DNA of 64,000 bases from Paenibacillus lycopersici (GTDB lineage: Bacteria > Bacillota > Bacilli > Paenibacillales > Paenibacillaceae): the NCBI RefSeq assembly GCF_010119935.1, contig NZ_CP048209.1, positions 2,421,001 to 2,485,000 on the forward strand, given 5' to 3'. The position numbers and the translations under genes were made by a program. This document shows positions 16,690 through 26,592 of this stretch, in pieces. The stretch's first letter is position 1; each line of letters begins with the position of its first letter. Below the pieces are notes generated by a model that was given only the letters and a program-made list of their open reading frames with translations, was not told the DNA's origin and did not search any database.

Positions 16690-17106
16690 ATGGCCTATAT
16701 CAATGGAAATCTCGCGATGCAGCCGAAGCGAAAGCCGGAACGGCAGCCTTCCTACCGCGAGACGAAGAAGGTCGTCACCAGACGCAAGCCGATTCCCGTC
16801 CAGGAGAAGCTGTTGTATCTGTTCACGATTCTCGTATGCGTCGTCGTAGCGGGCGTCATTATATTCCGTTACGCGCAAATCTATCAGATGGAGCAGGAAA
16901 TCGCGACGCTGTCCGCCAAGCAGACTAAGCTGGAAGAACAAATCGCCACGTTAACGACGCAGAAGGAAATCGCGAACGATCCGAAGACGCTGATGGAAAA
17001 AGCCAAGGAGCAAGGAATGGTCAAGGCGGACGAAAAAGACGATAATTCGGTTAAAGTCACCGTGCCTGCTTCCACTGACGAGACAACGCTTGCCAACAAG
17101 GATTAG
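16690..17106 (+). CDS. ftsL: Cell division protein FtsL
   Basis: A 138-aa bitopic protein: about 38 basic cytoplasmic residues, one membrane helix (LLYLFTILVCVVVAGVIIF, about 40-58), then an external coiled coil (IYQMEQEIATLSAKQTKLEE). Weak sequence conservation is normal for FtsL; the place between rsmH and pbpB and the topology make the call firm. It joins DivIB and DivIC in the septal complex. AGGAGAGAGG precedes the ATG. Its stop is embedded in the ribosome site of pbpB. Confidence 0.9.
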   Translation: MAYINGNLAMQPKRKPERQPSYRETKKVVTRRKPIPVQEKLLYLFTILVCVVVAGVIIFRYAQIYQMEQEIATLSAKQTKLEEQIATLTTQKEIANDPKTLMEKAKEQGMVKADEKDDNSVKVTVPASTDETTLANKD

Positions 17107-17115
17107 GTGAAGACG

Positions 17116-19350
17116 ATGACCAAACGCATAAAACTACGCACGCTGCTGGTCGGGGGGTTCATTACCCTCCTTTTTGTTTTCCTTGTCGGCCGCATCTATT
17201 GGGTGCAGGTGGTGAAAGCGGATTTCTGGACCGAGAAGGCAAAGGAAGTGTGGGCGAGATCGGATAAGCTCATTCCGGAACGCGGCACGATTACGGACCG
17301 CAACGGCAACGTGCTGGCGATGGACGTCACGGCCTATACGATCGCCGTCAACCCGCAGACCATTCATGACTTGCAGCTCGGGGACGTCATCGTCACTAAG
17401 CTCAGCTCGGTGCTCGGCATTTCGCAATCCTATGTGCGCGGCGTCGTCGAAGCGAAGCAGGACAACGGGACGTTCTTCAAGCAGCGGGAGCTGCATAACG
17501 GCGGCTGGAAGATCGACAAGGCCGTGGCGGACCGGATCGTCAAATTCCGCGATCAGCTGATCGAGCAGACGAAGCATAAGGACGTCGGCATCTACCTGAT
17601 CGACGAGAAGAAGCGGTTCTATCCGAAGCAGACGCTTGCCGCCCACGTGCTCGGTTACGAGAACAAGGAAGGCAATGCGGTCATGGGGCTGGAAGCGTCG
17701 CTGAACGATCAGCTGCGCGGCACGGAAGGGTATATCAAATACGAGAAGGACGGCAACGGCATCATTATCGATAACGGCAACGTGGACATCCAGCCCGCGG
17801 TCGACGGGAAGAACGTCAAGCTTACGCTCGACATGAACATACAGAGCTATATCCAGGAAGCGCTCAAGGAAGCGTACGACAAGTATCAGCCGAAGAGCAT
17901 CACGGCGATCGCCGCCGATCCGCAGACGATGGAAATTCTCGGCATGGCCAGCCTGCCGGATTTCAATCCGAACACGTACTGGACGGCGCCGCAGGCGAAT
18001 TTCTACGACCATGCGATCAAGTCGCTGTACGAGCCGGGCTCGACGTTCAAGATCGTGACGCTGGCCGGCGCGGTGCAGGAAAATATTTTCAATCCGAACG
18101 AGCAATACAAATCGGGTTCGATCAAGGTACCGGGCGATACGATCCACGATATCCATCAGAATTGGGGGACAATCACGTTTCTCGAAGGCTTGAAACGGTC
18201 GAGTAACGTGGCCTTCGTCAAGCTGGGCTATGAAGGGCTGAAGCCGGAGAGGCTGATGAGCTACATCAACAATTTCGGCTTCGGCAAGAAAACCGGCATC
18301 GAGCTGCCCGGCGAAGCGGCCGGTCGCGTAAATCCGCATTATCCGGTCGAGTACGCGACCGCCGCGTTCGGCCAAGGCAAGGTGCAGGTGACGCCGATCC
18401 AGCAGGTCGCGGCCGTCGCCGCCATCGCGAACGGGGGCAAGCTGCTCGTGCCGCATCTGGTCAAGGAAATCGACGACCCGGTGACGAAGAAAGCGGAAGT
18501 GACGAAGCCGCAGACCGTCCGACAAGTCGTGACCGAGAAGACGGCCAGCCAGGTCGACGAATATTTGGAACAGGTCGTATCCGACCAAGAAATCGGTTCC
18601 GGCAAGAACGCGTATATCGAAGGCTATCGCGTCGCCGGGAAAACCGGTACGGCGCAGAAGGTAATTCCGGGCACCAACAAGTACGCGGATGACAAATACG
18701 TCCTGTCGTTCATCGGCTTCGCGCCGGTCGGCGACCCCAAGGTCGTGCTCTACATCGTCATGGACGAACCGAACGACCGGCTTGCTTCCGGGGGCTCGGC
18801 GGTTGCGCCGATCTTCAAGCAGATCATGCTGCAGAGCCTGCGCCATCTCGGCGTTCAGCCGATCCGGACGACTAACGAGTCGGAGGACGACGGCGCGAAC
18901 AAGGAGCTGACGATCGCGGTTCCGGACGTGACGAAGAAGACGCTCGCGGATGCCAAGAAGGCGCTTGACGCCAAGAAGCTCGGCTACGTCGTCGTCGGCA
19001 CGGGCGGCACGGTGCTGAAGCAAATTCCGAAAGCGGAATCCGCCGTCGGCACGGCCCAGAAGGTGTACTTGCTGACGCAAGAGACGAGCAAGCTGGCGAC
19101 GCCGAACATGAGCGGCTTGCCGCTTCGCGACGCCATGCAAATATGCGCGAACCTGCAGCTGCGCTGCATCGCCAGCGGCGAAGGCTTCGTCAAGTCGCAG
19201 ACGGCGGCGAAGCTGAACGGCAATCCCGTGCTGACGCTGAACCTGTCGCCGCCGGACGAGGAATTGATCCGGCAGGCCGACGGGGAGGCCGGCGAAGGCG
19301 GAGATGCGGATAGCAATGCGGCCGGCAAATCCGGCAATATGAAAGGTTAG
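17116..19350 (+). CDS. pbpB: Septal class B penicillin-binding protein with two PASTA domains
   Basis: The 744-aa transpeptidase has an N-terminal membrane helix (about 12-32), a PBP dimerisation domain and a transpeptidase domain with STFK at 309-312 (active serine), SSN at 362-364 and KTG at 509-511. Two PASTA domains follow (from about 600 and 660). It cross-links septal peptidoglycan (FtsI/PBP2B). ATG 17116 has AGGTGA 5 bases upstream overlapping the ftsL stop; a GTG at 17107 is an alternative. The C-terminus ends with an acidic, glycine-rich tail. Confidence 0.95.
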   Translation: MTKRIKLRTLLVGGFITLLFVFLVGRIYWVQVVKADFWTEKAKEVWARSDKLIPERGTITDRNGNVLAMDVTAYTIAVNPQTIHDLQLGDVIVTKLSSVLGISQSYVRGVVEAKQDNGTFFKQRELHNGGWKIDKAVADRIVKFRDQLIEQTKHKDVGIYLIDEKKRFYPKQTLAAHVLGYENKEGNAVMGLEASLNDQLRGTEGYIKYEKDGNGIIIDNGNVDIQPAVDGKNVKLTLDMNIQSYIQEALKEAYDKYQPKSITAIAADPQTMEILGMASLPDFNPNTYWTAPQANFYDHAIKSLYEPGSTFKIVTLAGAVQENIFNPNEQYKSGSIKVPGDTIHDIHQNWGTITFLEGLKRSSNVAFVKLGYEGLKPERLMSYINNFGFGKKTGIELPGEAAGRVNPHYPVEYATAAFGQGKVQVTPIQQVAAVAAIANGGKLLVPHLVKEIDDPVTKKAEVTKPQTVRQVVTEKTASQVDEYLEQVVSDQEIGSGKNAYIEGYRVAGKTGTAQKVIPGTNKYADDKYVLSFIGFAPVGDPKVVLYIVMDEPNDRLASGGSAVAPIFKQIMLQSLRHLGVQPIRTTNESEDDGANKELTIAVPDVTKKTLADAKKALDAKKLGYVVVGTGGTVLKQIPKAESAVGTAQKVYLLTQETSKLATPNMSGLPLRDAMQICANLQLRCIASGEGFVKSQTAAKLNGNPVLTLNLSPPDEELIRQADGEAGEGGDADSNAAGKSGNMKG

Positions 19351-19518
19351 CCGGGAATATAGGCGGCCGGCCGCGCTTCACGAGGCGGCGGCCGGATGGC
19401 GATAGCCGCTCGTTCAAGGGGATAGCTTGTTCTATCTCCTTTTCTTTTCGAATAGGCTTGGAGTAGGAGACGGTTGGACGAACGTTCCCGTTTTACGAGC
19501 CTTTCGGAGGGATGACGG

Positions 19519-21462
19519 ATGAAGGTTTCCAGCGTAACGATCAGGCGCCGGTTGTTCACGGCGCTTCTCATTGGCGTTCTTATGTTTACGCTTCTGGCGG
19601 GAAGGCTTGGCTACGTGCAGCTGTGGAAGGGCGAGGAGCTCGCGGCCAAAGCGGAGGATTCGTGGCGCCGGGAAATCCCGTTCGCGGCCAAGCGCGGCGA
19701 GATCATGGACCGAAACGGCAGCCTGCTTGCGTATAATATTAGTTCGCCGACCATTATGGCGATTCCGGCTCAAGTGAAGGACGCGAAGGACGAAGCGGCC
19801 AAGCTGGCTGCGGTGCTGGGCATGACCGAGGATGCGGTGTATCAGTCGATCACGAAGAAGCAGCTGATCGTGTACATCAAGCCGGGCGGACGCAAGATCA
19901 CGGCCGAGAAGGCACAGCAAATCAAAGATTTGAATCTCGCGGGCATCGTCGTAGCGGAAGACAACAAGCGGTATTATCCGCTCGGCACCTTCGCTTCCCA
20001 CGTGCTCGGCTTTACCGGGGTGGACAATCAAGGCTTGACCGGCATCGAAGCGAAATACGATTCGCTGCTGCAGGGCATCAACGGCAATGTCTCCTTCTTG
20101 TCGGACGCGAAGGGCGACCGCATGCCGGGTTCGTCCGATACGTACTCGGCGCCGAAGGACGGGCTGAATCTGGAGCTGACGCTCGATAAGCAGATCCAGA
20201 CGATCATGGAGCGCGAGCTCGACCAGGCGATGGCCAAGTTCCAGGCCGACGACATCATCGCGATCGCCATGGATCCCAATAACGGCGAGATACTGGGCAT
20301 GGCCAGCAGGCCGTCGTACGATCCCGCCAAGTATAAGGAAGTCGATCCGCAAATCTACAATCGCAATTTGCCGATCTGGATGACATACGAGCCCGGTTCC
20401 ACGTTCAAAATCATTACGCTGGCCGCGGCGCTGGAGGAAGGCAAAGTCAACCTGACCCAGGATCATTTCTTCGATCCCGGCGCGGTGGAGATCGGAGGGG
20501 CGCGGCTGCGCTGCTGGAAGAAGGGCGGCCACGGCAGCCAAACCTTCCTCGAGGTCGTGCAGAACTCCTGCAACCCCGGCTTCGTCGCCCTGGGTAACCG
20601 GCTTGGCAAAGACAAGCTTTTCGAGTATATTAGAAACTTCGGCTTCGGCAAGAAAACGGGGATCGATCTCGGCGGCGAGGAGAACGGCATCATGTTCAAG
20701 ATGAGCCAGGTCGGACCGGTCGAATTGGCCACGACGGCATTCGGCCAAGGCGTATCCGTGACGCCGATCCAACAGATTACGGCTGTTTCGGCGGCGATCA
20801 ACGGGGGGACGCTGTATAAGCCCCATGTCGCGAAGCAATGGATCAATCCGGATACGGGCGAAGCGGTCAGCACGGTAGAGCCGGAGGTCGTCCGCAAGAA
20901 CGTCATCTCCGAGCAGACGAGCGCGCAGGTGCGTAATGCGCTGGAGAGCGTCGTCGCCAAGGGCACGGGGCGCAACGCCTTCATCGACGGCTACCGGGTC
21001 GGCGGCAAGACCGGTACCGCGCAGAAGGTCGTGAACGGACGCTATTCCCCGAACGAGCATATCGTGTCGTTCATCGGCTTCGCGCCGGCGGACAATCCGA
21101 AGATCGTCGTCTACGTCGCGGTCGACAACCCGCAGGGCATCCAATTCGGGGGCGTCGTCGCCGCGCCGATCGTCCGCAACATTCTGGCCGACGCGCTGCC
21201 GCATCTGGGCGTGCAGCCGAGCACGAAGCAGATCAATAAAGATTATAAATACGGGGAAACGCCGATCGTGACCGTTCCGAATCTCGTCGGCAAAACCGTA
21301 TCCGATATCTATGAGGATTTGAACATGAACTTCAATCTCTCTTCCGCCGGCAGCGGCGATACCGTCATCCGGCAGTCGCCGGCCGCCGGAACGCGCGTCG
21401 ACAGAGGGTCAACCATCCGCATATATTTAGCCAAAGACAATGATGAAAGCGAAAATCCCTGA
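19519..21462 (+). CDS. spoVD: Stage V sporulation protein D (class B PBP, cortex synthesis)
   Basis: The 647-aa paralogue of PbpB has one membrane helix (about 12-32), dimerisation domain, transpeptidase domain with STFK at 294-297, SCN at 350-352 and KTG at 497-499, and a single C-terminal PASTA domain. Placement after pbpB and the one-PASTA layout match SpoVD, which makes spore cortex peptidoglycan with SpoVE in the mother cell. GGAGGG lies 8 bases upstream of ATG 19519. The 168-base gap after pbpB holds GC-rich inverted repeats but I find no clear sigma-E promoter. Confidence 0.93.
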   Translation: MKVSSVTIRRRLFTALLIGVLMFTLLAGRLGYVQLWKGEELAAKAEDSWRREIPFAAKRGEIMDRNGSLLAYNISSPTIMAIPAQVKDAKDEAAKLAAVLGMTEDAVYQSITKKQLIVYIKPGGRKITAEKAQQIKDLNLAGIVVAEDNKRYYPLGTFASHVLGFTGVDNQGLTGIEAKYDSLLQGINGNVSFLSDAKGDRMPGSSDTYSAPKDGLNLELTLDKQIQTIMERELDQAMAKFQADDIIAIAMDPNNGEILGMASRPSYDPAKYKEVDPQIYNRNLPIWMTYEPGSTFKIITLAAALEEGKVNLTQDHFFDPGAVEIGGARLRCWKKGGHGSQTFLEVVQNSCNPGFVALGNRLGKDKLFEYIRNFGFGKKTGIDLGGEENGIMFKMSQVGPVELATTAFGQGVSVTPIQQITAVSAAINGGTLYKPHVAKQWINPDTGEAVSTVEPEVVRKNVISEQTSAQVRNALESVVAKGTGRNAFIDGYRVGGKTGTAQKVVNGRYSPNEHIVSFIGFAPADNPKIVVYVAVDNPQGIQFGGVVAAPIVRNILADALPHLGVQPSTKQINKDYKYGETPIVTVPNLVGKTVSDIYEDLNMNFNLSSAGSGDTVIRQSPAAGTRVDRGSTIRIYLAKDNDESENP

Positions 21463-21566
21463 CTATAATGAGTAGTGAGTATCGATTGTTGGCACAGGCT
21501 GCGCACGGCGCTGCCGCCGCTCTCGGCGGCTCGCACGGCCTGGTCTCATGGGAGGGGACGAGAGCG

Positions 21567-23060
21567 ATGCGGGTGGAACAGCTGGCCTCACTGCTGCTTA
21601 CGGCTGTCCTTATCGGAGATGGGGAAACGGCAATCGCCGGGATCGAAACCGATTCCCGGCGCGTGATGCCGGGGGATTTGTTCATATGCCTTCGCGGTCA
21701 TCGCGTCGACGGGCATGATTACGCCGCGCAGGCCGTAACGGACGGAGCCGCGGCAATCGTCGCGGAACGGCCGCTGGCGCTGCCGCGCGAGGTTCCGCAG
21801 ATCATCGTCAAGGACGGCCGGCACGCGATGGCCGTTCTGGCGGACTATTATTACGGGCAGCCGAGCCGCCGCTTGAAGCTGATCGGCGTCACGGGCACGA
21901 ACGGCAAGACGACGACGACGTATTTAATCGAGCGAATTCTGAAGGACGCCGGCCATTCGCCGGGCGTGATCGGTACGGTGGAGATGCGTTACCGGGACCG
22001 GGCGCTTCCGATGTCGGGCACGACGCCGGAGGCGCTGGAGCTGCAGCGTTCGCTGCGCGCGATGGCGGACGCGGGGGCGGATTATTGCGTCATGGAGGTG
22101 TCCTCGCATGCGCTGGAGCAAGGCCGGGTGAAGGGCTGCCGGTACCGGACGGCGATCTTCACCAATCTGACGCAGGACCATCTCGATTATCACGCGACGA
22201 TGGAGCGCTACGCGGCGGCCAAGGCGCTGCTGTTCAGCCGCATGGGCAATGAATTCGCCGTCCTGCCCGAGGACCGGCTGTTCGCGGTGCTGAACGCGGA
22301 CGATCCGGCATCGCCGGGCTACGCCGACGCGACGGCGGCGGAAGTGGTTACGTACGGCATCGAACGCGATGCCGACGTGCGGGCCTCCGGCGTGCGGATT
22401 ACGGCGCACGGAACGGCTTTCCATGTGGAGACGTTCGCGGGGGCCGCGGACATTACGCTGAAGATGGCGGGCAAATACAATGTCTACAATGCGCTCGGCG
22501 CGATCAGCGCCTCGCTCATCGAAGGCATTCCGCTCCGCCGAATCAAGGCCAGCCTCGAAGCGCTGCCGGGCGTGCCGGGACGGGTGGAGGCGGTCAACGC
22601 GGGCCAGTCCTTCGCCGTCATCGTCGACTACGCGCATACGCCGGACGGCCTCGAGAACGTGCTGAAGGCGATCAAGGAATTCGCCGTCGGCCGCGTCATC
22701 TGCGTGTTCGGCTGCGGCGGCGACCGGGACCGGACGAAGCGCCCGCTCATGGGCGCCATATCGGGCCATTATGCGGATTACAGCTTCGTCACCTCCGACA
22801 ATCCGCGCACGGAGGATCCGCTGCGGATCCTGGCCGACGTGGAAGCGGGCTTGCTGCGGGACGGCGTTCCGCGGGACCGCTACGAGCTGCTCGCCGACCG
22901 CCGCGCCGCGATTCAAAAAGCGGTTGAAATGGCGAGCCGTGACGATGTAGTATTAATTGCGGGGAAGGGCCATGAAACCTATCAGGACATCCAAGGGGTC
23001 AAAACCGATTTTGACGACCGGGAAGTGGCCAAAGAAGCGATAAGGAGTCTTTCATTGTGA
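21567..23060 (+). CDS. murE: UDP-N-acetylmuramoyl-L-alanyl-D-glutamate--2,6-diaminopimelate ligase
   Basis: The 497-aa Mur ligase has the ATP loop GTNGKTTTT near residue 110, the middle-domain HxxH-type MEVSSHALEQGRV and the DNPR motif at 411-414, which marks meso-diaminopimelate as the added amino acid. It therefore predicts a DAP-type wall, consistent with dapL in this window. ATG 21567 follows GGAGGGG by 9 bases; the 33-codon upstream extension (ATG 21468) has no ribosome site. The stop overlaps the murF start. Confidence 0.96.
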   Translation: MRVEQLASLLLTAVLIGDGETAIAGIETDSRRVMPGDLFICLRGHRVDGHDYAAQAVTDGAAAIVAERPLALPREVPQIIVKDGRHAMAVLADYYYGQPSRRLKLIGVTGTNGKTTTTYLIERILKDAGHSPGVIGTVEMRYRDRALPMSGTTPEALELQRSLRAMADAGADYCVMEVSSHALEQGRVKGCRYRTAIFTNLTQDHLDYHATMERYAAAKALLFSRMGNEFAVLPEDRLFAVLNADDPASPGYADATAAEVVTYGIERDADVRASGVRITAHGTAFHVETFAGAADITLKMAGKYNVYNALGAISASLIEGIPLRRIKASLEALPGVPGRVEAVNAGQSFAVIVDYAHTPDGLENVLKAIKEFAVGRVICVFGCGGDRDRTKRPLMGAISGHYADYSFVTSDNPRTEDPLRILADVEAGLLRDGVPRDRYELLADRRAAIQKAVEMASRDDVVLIAGKGHETYQDIQGVKTDFDDREVAKEAIRSLSL

Positions 23061-24463
23061 TCAAACGACCATTAGAAGCGATTGCCGCCCTATGCGGCGG
23101 TACGATGCTGAACGATAGCGGCGGCGCCGAGATTCACGGCGCCTCCATTAATACGAGAACGATCCAGCCCGGAATGCTGTTCGTGCCAATTCTCGGCGAA
23201 CGGGTCGACGGCCATGATTTCGTCTCGAACGCCTTGTCGGCCGGGGCCGGCGGGGCGTTGTGGCAGCGGAGCAAAGCGGTGCCCGGCGACCTGTCGGCAG
23301 CACCGCTTATCCTCGTTGACGACACCGTCGAGGCGCTGCAGCGGCTGGCGGCGAACTATCGGGACGAGCTTGATTTGCTCGTCGTCGGCGTAACCGGCAG
23401 CAACGGCAAAACGACGACGAAAGATTTGGTGGCTGCGGCATTGTCGGGTTCGTTCCGCGTACATAAGACGGAGGGCAATCTGAACAATCATCTCGGACTG
23501 CCGCTGACGGTGCTCGAGCTGGACGAATCGATCGGCGCCGTCGTGCTGGAGATGGGCATGAGCGAGTTCGGCGAAATCGATTTCCTTACGAGGCTGGCGA
23601 AGCCCGACGTCGCGATCATTACGAACATCGGCGAATCCCATATGCTGCAGCTCGGCTCGCGCGCCGGCATCGCGAAGGCGAAGCTGGAGATCGTCGCGGG
23701 ACTACGTCCCGGCGGGCTGCTGCTCATCAACGGCGACGAGCCGCTGCTGCTCGAAGGGATACGTTCGGCGCAGCTGCCCGAAGGCGTTGAAGTGCAAACT
23801 TTCGGCCTGAAGAACGAAAGCCGCTGGCAGGCCGAAAATATAACGGGCGACGCGGTATCGTCGCTGTTCGACGTGAAAGGCGTGGCGGAGCTGCAGCGCG
23901 TCGCGCTTCCCGTCGCCGGACGGCATAACGTATCGAACGCGCTTGCGGCGATCGCCGCGGCGAAGAAGCTCGGCGTTCCGGCGGACGTGCTCCGCCGGGG
24001 GCTCGAGCGGCTGCAAATGACGAGCATGCGCATCGAGCCGGTTCGCGCGCACAACGGCGCCATGGTGCTGAACGATGCGTATAACGCCAGCCCGACCTCG
24101 GTCCGCGCGGCGGTCGATCTGGTCGCCGGCCTTACGGGCTACGGGCGCAAATGGCTCGTGCTCGGCGACATGCTGGAGCTCGGACCGCAGGAGAACGAGA
24201 TGCATGGCGAAGTCGGCGCGTACATTACGCCGCTGAAGGCGGATGCGGTGCTGACGTTCGGCGCGTTGACGCGGCATACCGCGGCGGAAGCCGCCAAGCA
24301 TTTTGCCGCGGAAGGGCTGGCGGGGCGCGTTCGCGCGTTCGACGATAAAACGGAGCTGACGGCATGGCTGCAAGCGCAGCTGGCGCCGGAGGATCTTGTA
24401 CTCGTGAAAGGATCGCGCGGCATGCGCATGGAAGAAATCGTCCATGCCTTGCAGCGCGCGTAG
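23057..24463 (+). CDS. murF: UDP-N-acetylmuramoyl-tripeptide--D-alanyl-D-alanine ligase
   Basis: A 468-aa Mur ligase with the ATP loop GSNGKTTTK near residue 114, KTEGNLNNHLGLPLT and the C-terminal NDAYNASPTSVRAAVD motif diagnostic of MurF. It adds D-Ala-D-Ala to the UDP-tripeptide in the cytoplasm. GTG start overlaps the murE stop (GTGA), with AAGGAG 9 bases upstream: translational coupling is likely. In B. subtilis murF lies elsewhere; here it is inside the cluster. Confidence 0.96.
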   Translation: MIKRPLEAIAALCGGTMLNDSGGAEIHGASINTRTIQPGMLFVPILGERVDGHDFVSNALSAGAGGALWQRSKAVPGDLSAAPLILVDDTVEALQRLAANYRDELDLLVVGVTGSNGKTTTKDLVAAALSGSFRVHKTEGNLNNHLGLPLTVLELDESIGAVVLEMGMSEFGEIDFLTRLAKPDVAIITNIGESHMLQLGSRAGIAKAKLEIVAGLRPGGLLLINGDEPLLLEGIRSAQLPEGVEVQTFGLKNESRWQAENITGDAVSSLFDVKGVAELQRVALPVAGRHNVSNALAAIAAAKKLGVPADVLRRGLERLQMTSMRIEPVRAHNGAMVLNDAYNASPTSVRAAVDLVAGLTGYGRKWLVLGDMLELGPQENEMHGEVGAYITPLKADAVLTFGALTRHTAAEAAKHFAAEGLAGRVRAFDDKTELTAWLQAQLAPEDLVLVKGSRGMRMEEIVHALQRA

Positions 24464-24472
24464 AGGTGAATC

Positions 24473-25432
24473 ATGGACGTTAAGGTCATTCTTCTGTCAA
24501 TCGGCGCTTCATTCATGCTTGCGGTTCTATTCGGGCCTTTGTTCATTCCGCTGCTGCGGCGTCTGAAGTTCGGTCAAACCATCCGCACCGACGGTCCGCA
24601 GAGCCATTTGAAGAAAACCGGCACGCCGACGATGGGCGGGATCATTATTCTGCTCGCGGTACTGCTCGCTTTCTTGAAATTTTCCGATAAAACGAATGCG
24701 TTCTGGGTGCTGCTCATCGCGTGCTTCGGCTTCGGGCTTGTCGGATTTCTCGACGATTATATCAAAATCGCGTTCAAGCGCTCGCTCGGCTTGACGGCGT
24801 TCCAGAAGCTGTTCGGCCAATTGTTGTTCTCGGTCATCATCTGCGTCATGCTGCATCATATGCATCACAGCACGTCGATCGGCATTCCGGGTACGTCGAC
24901 TTCGATCGATATCGGCTGGTTCTATTATCCGTTCGTTGTTATTATGCTTTTCGCCACGTCGAACGCCGTCAACTTTACGGACGGCGTGGATGGCTTATTA
25001 GGCGGGACAGGCGCCGTCGCCTTCACGGCGTTTACGATTCTCGCGCTGCATGCCAGCGAGCATGAGTCGGCGATATTCTCCGCGACGATGATCGGCGCGC
25101 TGCTCGGCTTCCTCGTGTTCAACGCTCATCCGGCCAAGGTGTTCATGGGCGACTCCGGATCGCTCGGCATCGGGGGCGGCATGGCGGCGGTGGCGATTTT
25201 GACCAAAACGGAACTGCTGCTGATCGTGATCGGCGGAGTCTTCGTGCTGGAGATGCTCTCGGTTATTTTGCAGGTCGGCTCGTTCAAGCTCCGAAAGGGC
25301 AAGCGGATCTTCAAAATGAGCCCGATCCACCATCACTTCGAGCTGTCCGGCTGGAGCGAATGGAAAGTCGTGTCCGTGTTCTGGTTCGTCGGAATCGTGT
25401 TCGCGGCGGTCGGGGTGTTTCTCGGACGGTAG
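24473..25432 (+). CDS. mraY: Phospho-N-acetylmuramoyl-pentapeptide-transferase
   Basis: A 319-aa polytopic membrane enzyme (about ten helices) that makes lipid I from UDP-MurNAc-pentapeptide and undecaprenyl phosphate. Conserved motifs: GTPTMGG, FLDDYIKI, NFTDGVDGLLGG, MGDSGSLGIGG and the histidine-rich FKMSPIHHHFELSG. AGAGGTGA precedes the ATG, 9 bases after the murF stop. The next cluster gene, murD, is 1.7 kb away across a repeat island. Confidence 0.97.
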   Translation: MDVKVILLSIGASFMLAVLFGPLFIPLLRRLKFGQTIRTDGPQSHLKKTGTPTMGGIIILLAVLLAFLKFSDKTNAFWVLLIACFGFGLVGFLDDYIKIAFKRSLGLTAFQKLFGQLLFSVIICVMLHHMHHSTSIGIPGTSTSIDIGWFYYPFVVIMLFATSNAVNFTDGVDGLLGGTGAVAFTAFTILALHASEHESAIFSATMIGALLGFLVFNAHPAKVFMGDSGSLGIGGGMAAVAILTKTELLLIVIGGVFVLEMLSVILQVGSFKLRKGKRIFKMSPIHHHFELSGWSEWKVVSVFWFVGIVFAAVGVFLGR

Positions 25433-25728
25433 TTATTGGGCGTGGGCTGATGGCGCTCTCCGCGGTCGGTTCGGGTTTCCATGCGGTTGCTCCGTTTCTC
25501 CGGTCGCTCAGTTTTCAAGTTCCGTGAGGGAACAAGGCAGTGAAGCTGCCGATGATTAACATCGGCTCGAGAGTTTAGCGAGAGTATGGACGGAACAAGC
25601 GGGCAAATCTTCCGAGCCGTCTTCGGGTGCAGGTAACCAGACATACAGGTAACGCTGGCGCGTCTGGCATGAAGGCATCCCGGGTGAGTTCGGGCAGGCT
25701 GGAGCTATCGGTTATCGGCGCTCTCGCA

Positions 25729-25841
25729 AGGACATCGGGCCTGCGCCGTACCAGTGCAGGAGCGCCTCTGGCGCACCAACGTTCTTCTGGACGCAGTCAC
25801 CCAGGTAGCACAGGCGCACCAAACGTAAAGACTGTCCCGCA
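25729..25841. repeat. Repeat unit A, copy 1
   Basis: About 112 bp, starting GGACATCGGGC, containing CCAGTGCAGGAGCG and GTTCTTCTGGACGCA, ending GTAAAGACTGTCCCGCA. Its end plus the next unit's start forms the palindrome TGTCCCGCAGGGACA at 25833-25847. Confidence 0.8.
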
Positions 25842-26083
25842 GGGACAATCGGCCGGATGGAGCAATGTGCCAGCGGCGCGGCATTCTAACGAACTGCACG
25901 CGCCTTATATGGATGAACAGGATGCCGTTGGCATCGTAACGAATCTGAAACGTCTTATATCGTAGTAAAAGGCTCACAAGTAGGGCTGAACGGCGATATA
26001 AGAACGCTGGAGTTCGTTAGGATGCGAGAAACCGGTGATATTGGCGAATAGCGTGAACTGAGTTCGTTAGCGGCGTTGGCAAC
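25842..26083. repeat. Repeat unit B, copy 1, with nested inverted arms
   Basis: Contains a 32-bp arm twice in direct orientation (25881-25912, 25931-25962, both starting GCAT, with TAACGAA and CTTATAT cores) and inverted at 25994-26025 (CGATATAAGAACG...GTTCGTTAGGATGC), plus a partial inverted arm ending near 26070. The arms can pair in alternative ways, like the paired palindromes of BIME elements. Confidence 0.8.
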
Positions 26084-26308
26084 GGGACATCGGGCCTGCG
26101 CCGCACCAGTGCAGGAGCGCCTCTGGCGCACTTACGTTCTTCTGGACGCAATCCCCAGGTAACACGGGCGCACCAATCGTAAAGTCTGTCCCGCAGGGAC
26201 ATCGGGCTTAACGCCGCACCAGTGCAGGAGCGTCACAGGAGCACTTACGTTCTTCTGGACGCAATCCCCAGGTAACACGGGCGCACCAAACGTAAAGACT
26301 GTCCCGTC
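26084..26308. repeat. Repeat unit A, copies 2 and 3 in tandem
   Basis: Two adjacent copies (26084-26195 and 26196-26308) differing by scattered changes (CTGCGCCGC against TTAACGCCGC; GCCTCTGGCG against GTCACAGGAG). The junction carries TGTCCCGCAGGGACA at 26187-26201. A decayed A-end fragment runs to 26350. Confidence 0.8.
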
Positions 26309-26350
26309 ATCAGGAACACAGGCGCCCTAAAAAGTAAAGTCTGTCCCGCA

Positions 26351-26592
26351 GGGACATCGGGCCGGATGGAGCAATGTGCCAGCGGCGCGGCATTCTAACG
26401 AACTGCACGCGCGTTATATGGATGAACAGGATGCCATCGGCATCGTAACGAAACTGAAACGTCTTATATCGTAGTAAAAGGCTCACAAGTAGGGCTGAAC
26501 GGCGATATAAGAACGCTGGAGTTCGTTAGGATGCGAGAAGCCGGTAATACTGGCGAATAGCGTGAATTGAGTTCGTTAGCGGTGCTCTCGCA
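26351..26592. repeat. Repeat unit B, copy 2
   Basis: Near-identical to copy 1 at an offset of exactly 509 bases: arms at 26390-26421, 26440-26471 and 26503-26534. Differences are a handful of point changes, so the duplication is recent or kept similar. Confidence 0.82.

Noticed and set aside
17134..19140. 668-codon minus-strand frame
   Set aside because: Exact antisense of pbpB; high GC at third positions gives long antisense frames, and the product is Arg/His/Asp-rich like other shadows.
19432..21204. 590-codon minus-strand frame
   Set aside because: Antisense of spoVD with the same shadow composition.
25627..25965. 112-codon plus-strand open frame in the repeat island
   Set aside because: It reads across repeat units A and B; the second copies of the same units do not keep the frame, and no ribosome site precedes it.
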